Positions 13,552 to 15,175 of a DNA stretch of 15,175 nucleotides are shown here, one piece after another. This DNA comes from JACKGS01 sp964448015 (lineage in GTDB: Bacteria; Patescibacteriota; Saccharimonadia; Saccharimonadales; UBA7683). Every line of letters starts with the position of its first letter. Position 1 is the stretch's first letter. Where the stretch lies: the NCBI GenBank assembly GCA_964448015.1, contig CAYUUV010000024.1, positions 1 through 15,175 of the forward strand. The letters are read 5' to 3'. The position numbers and the translations under genes are program-made. The notes beneath the pieces were generated by a model. That model did no database searches. It was not told the origin of the DNA and worked only from the letters and a program-made list of their open reading frames with translations.

Positions 13552-13557
13552 AGTATA
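13552..13557 (-). promoter_or_regulatory. -10 box next to a heptamer array
   Basis: On the minus strand TATACT occupies 13557-13552, 7 nt before ATG 13544. A -35 element at normal spacing would fall inside the 7-bp repeats at 13565-13620, so copy number could alter promoter strength. Confidence 0.55.
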
Positions 13558-13564
13558 CTACACT

Positions 13565-13620
13565 GTAGGTGGTAGGTGGTAGGTGGTAGGTGGTAGGTGG
13601 TAGGTGGTAGGTGGTAGGTG
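13565..13620. repeat. Tandem repeat, 8 perfect copies of GTAGGTG
   Basis: Eight identical 7-bp units, GTAGGTG on plus (CACCTAC on minus), fill 56 nt without a mismatch. Perfect identity suggests recent expansion by slippage. The array lies directly upstream of the minus-strand gene's -10 box. Confidence 0.95.
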
Positions 13621-13671
13621 GCCACCCCTTGCCTACGGCTGGGTTCTTCTCAACCGGATTAACTGGTGGCC
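13620..13671. repeat. Inverted repeat beside the heptamer array
   Basis: GGCCACC (13620-13626) and GGTGGCC (13665-13671) are 7-bp inverted arms. Inside them GGTT (13642-13645) and AACC (13652-13655) form a smaller hairpin. There is no T run on either strand. Because it abuts the heptamers it may be part of the same repetitive unit or a regulatory structure between the divergent genes. Confidence 0.5.
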
Positions 13672-13681
13672 ATAATTTGTC

Positions 13682-13710
13682 TTGATTCTAGAGTGTGTAA
13701 CCTATATTAT
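13682..13710 (+). promoter_or_regulatory. Promoter for the GLUG/NHL gene
   Basis: TTGATT (13682-13687), a 17-nt spacer and TATTAT (13705-13710) predict a start near 13717 and a leader of about 84 nt before ATG 13801. A GGGGG stretch at 13784-13788 is the only Shine-Dalgarno-like sequence and lies rather far from the ATG. Confidence 0.5.
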
Positions 13711-13800
13711 ATACATAACCACAACGACAAATCTGATCGATATATCTTACAAGAGTTTTTTAAATAAACACGATTTATAAAATGGGGGCAAAAGTATGAC

Positions 13801-15175
13801 ATGGAGTTTCCTGTAGTGGCTACTCGTAATAAGAGGCAACAGGGCATCGTAAATATGATAGCTCTGTTCATTGTGACGTTAACAATGTTTTTGACACAAT
13901 TATTCGGGTATGTACCGCTAGCTCTAGCTTATTCTGGTCCTGGAGCTGGTACTTCAGAAGATCCATATCTTATTTATAACTGCGTGCAGTTGCAAGAAAT
14001 GGCAGATGATCTTACGGCACACTATAAATTAGCTGATAACATTGATTGTTCTGATACGGTTAACTGGAATGGCGGTAAGGGTTTTGCGCCTGTGGGTGTT
14101 GGTATCACCTATGACGAAGAGTCTAACGAGATTCCTGCAAATCCTTTCACGGGTTCGCTTGATGGTGCAGGCCGTAGTATTAATGATCTAACTATTCTTC
14201 GAGCAAATGATATTCCGAACGACTCGGGTGCTCCGGATGATGAATACTATATTGGTGTGTTTGGGGCAACGGAAGATGCGACAGTGCAGAATGTACACAT
14301 TCGCAACGCAAAGATCAAGGGTTTTTACAAAGTTGGCGGGATTATTGGCCAGATGGATGGTGGGGTTCTCACTGATAGTTCGGTGAACGTTACGACATCA
14401 GAGAACAGTTGTGACCCAGGTCATTGTATATGGGCGCGCTACGGATGGTACGGTGGCGGGCTTGTCGGGTTTTTAGTGGACGGGACGGTCGGTAAGTCTC
14501 GGACGGGAGGTCCAGTTAAAGGTAGCGGTGCCGAGATAGGCGGGCTGATTGGCTACATGGTAGGCGGCGTACTTGAAGACTCTGCAACCACCTCAAACAC
14601 TGATGGAGGTGTTAACATCGGAGGAGCAATTGGCAGTATGAACGCAGGCACTGTAAGACGTGTGTTTGCTGGTGGTAATGTAAAGTCGAACGAGGACGAG
14701 AGTTCTGGTAAAAGCGGTAGAAATGCTGGTGGTTTTGTTGGTAATTTGAACGGTGGCACTATCAGCAACAGCTATGCAACAGGTGCTGTTACGGCGGATT
14801 ACGGTCCAGCAGGTGGCTTCGTTGCCTTTATGAGTAGTGCTACTATACGTAATTCGTACTCATCTGGTAATGTTACTATAAATTCTAGCGGGTCTAACGT
14901 GTGGTCGAAGGGCGGGGGTTTTGCGGGTGCGGTGCAAGGCAGTGCAACGATCGAACATTCATTTTCTGGCTCCGCTGCCACCGGTGATTATGGCGGTGGC
15001 TTTGCGGGAGTTGTTGACAACGAAACTAGTGCGACGTCGTTAGCCAATGTGTATTACGATCAGTCTCAAGTTGATGTAGATTTTTGTTTTACTGTTCCGT
15101 CATACGGTTCGGGCAACGGACAGTTCAATAGCCCTGCAGGCGTTGCTATCGACTCCTCTGGTAACATCTATGTCG
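13801..15175 (+). CDS. Secreted GLUG-repeat/NHL-repeat protein, 3' end outside window
   Basis: 458 codons are visible with no stop. The N-terminus (MEFPVVATRNKRQQG) leads into a hydrophobic signal segment, with probable cleavage after LALA (about residue 43). A lead-in domain follows (GTSEDPYLIYNCVQLQEMA, then ADNIDCSDT), typical of proteins with GLUG motifs. Residues about 175-420 hold about eight GLUG-like repeats (for example GGFVGNLNGGTISNSYATG), which stack as a beta-helix-like stalk. From about residue 434 the sequence becomes GSGNGQFNSPAGVAIDSSGN, the start of NHL beta-propeller repeats. This predicts a large surface adhesin or binding protein. An ATG at 13796 hits a stop after six codons, so 13801 is the start. 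The full length and any anchor lie beyond the window. Confidence 0.8.
   Translation, partial: MEFPVVATRNKRQQGIVNMIALFIVTLTMFLTQLFGYVPLALAYSGPGAGTSEDPYLIYNCVQLQEMADDLTAHYKLADNIDCSDTVNWNGGKGFAPVGVGITYDEESNEIPANPFTGSLDGAGRSINDLTILRANDIPNDSGAPDDEYYIGVFGATEDATVQNVHIRNAKIKGFYKVGGIIGQMDGGVLTDSSVNVTTSENSCDPGHCIWARYGWYGGGLVGFLVDGTVGKSRTGGPVKGSGAEIGGLIGYMVGGVLEDSATTSNTDGGVNIGGAIGSMNAGTVRRVFAGGNVKSNEDESSGKSGRNAGGFVGNLNGGTISNSYATGAVTADYGPAGGFVAFMSSATIRNSYSSGNVTINSSGSNVWSKGGGFAGAVQGSATIEHSFSGSAATGDYGGGFAGVVDNETSATSLANVYYDQSQVDVDFCFTVPSYGSGNGQFNSPAGVAIDSSGNIYV

Noticed and set aside
13565..13620. CRISPR-like array
   Set aside because: The units are 7 bp with no spacers: a simple tandem repeat.

Overview
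The window looks like part of a metagenome-assembled genome of a Patescibacteria/CPR organism, most likely Candidatus Saccharibacteria. The reasons are family content and style: a DUF5663 protein beside a large CPR-type protein with proline-rich linkers, a surface protein with an IPKTG sorting tail, a GLUG-NHL surface protein, small leaderless housekeeping genes and many small hypotheticals. Most of it has moderate-to-low GC. A 100-N scaffold gap (12483-12582) shows it is an assembly scaffold.

Layout. 1-50: the 3' end of a tRNA-Ser and its terminator. 191-3170, plus strand: a DUF4190 membrane protein, a small hypothetical gene, argS, a 33-codon ORF overlapping argS, and a RelB/RelE-type toxin-antitoxin pair, closed by a bidirectional terminator. 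3271-5223, minus: a 650-aa sorted surface protein with two DUF11 domains and a PKD domain. 5368-5478: a palindromic repeat.

5510-8727 is the unusual part. It holds two very GC-rich minus-strand genes, one for a coiled-coil/two-TM protein and one for a secreted Thr/Pro-rich protein. Upstream of them lies about 900 nt of ORF-free but densely self-complementary sequence that reads as a giant ornate noncoding RNA on the minus strand. It has its own promoter, and a possible hairpin switch lies over the ribosome binding site of the first gene. Structured sequence also follows the second gene, and a 10-bp direct repeat brackets the whole block. It may be a mobile RNA-plus-protein cassette or, less interestingly, an assembly chimera.

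8856-11145, plus: a strong promoter, a 616-aa lineage-specific protein and a DUF5663 protein. 11163-12897, plus: msrB, a PH-like small protein, oligoribonuclease (cut by the gap) and an MmcQ/YjbR gene that carries an in-frame palindromic repeat. The apparent 315-aa ORF across the gap is not one gene. 12939-13544, minus: a single-TM protein whose promoter abuts eight copies of a 7-bp repeat. 13801 to the end, plus: a secreted GLUG-repeat/NHL protein that runs off the window.

A recurring signal is that six genes carry a -10 box 6-8 nt before the ATG and no convincing Shine-Dalgarno, which implies leaderless mRNAs. The large surface or lineage-specific genes instead have real leaders with a Shine-Dalgarno.
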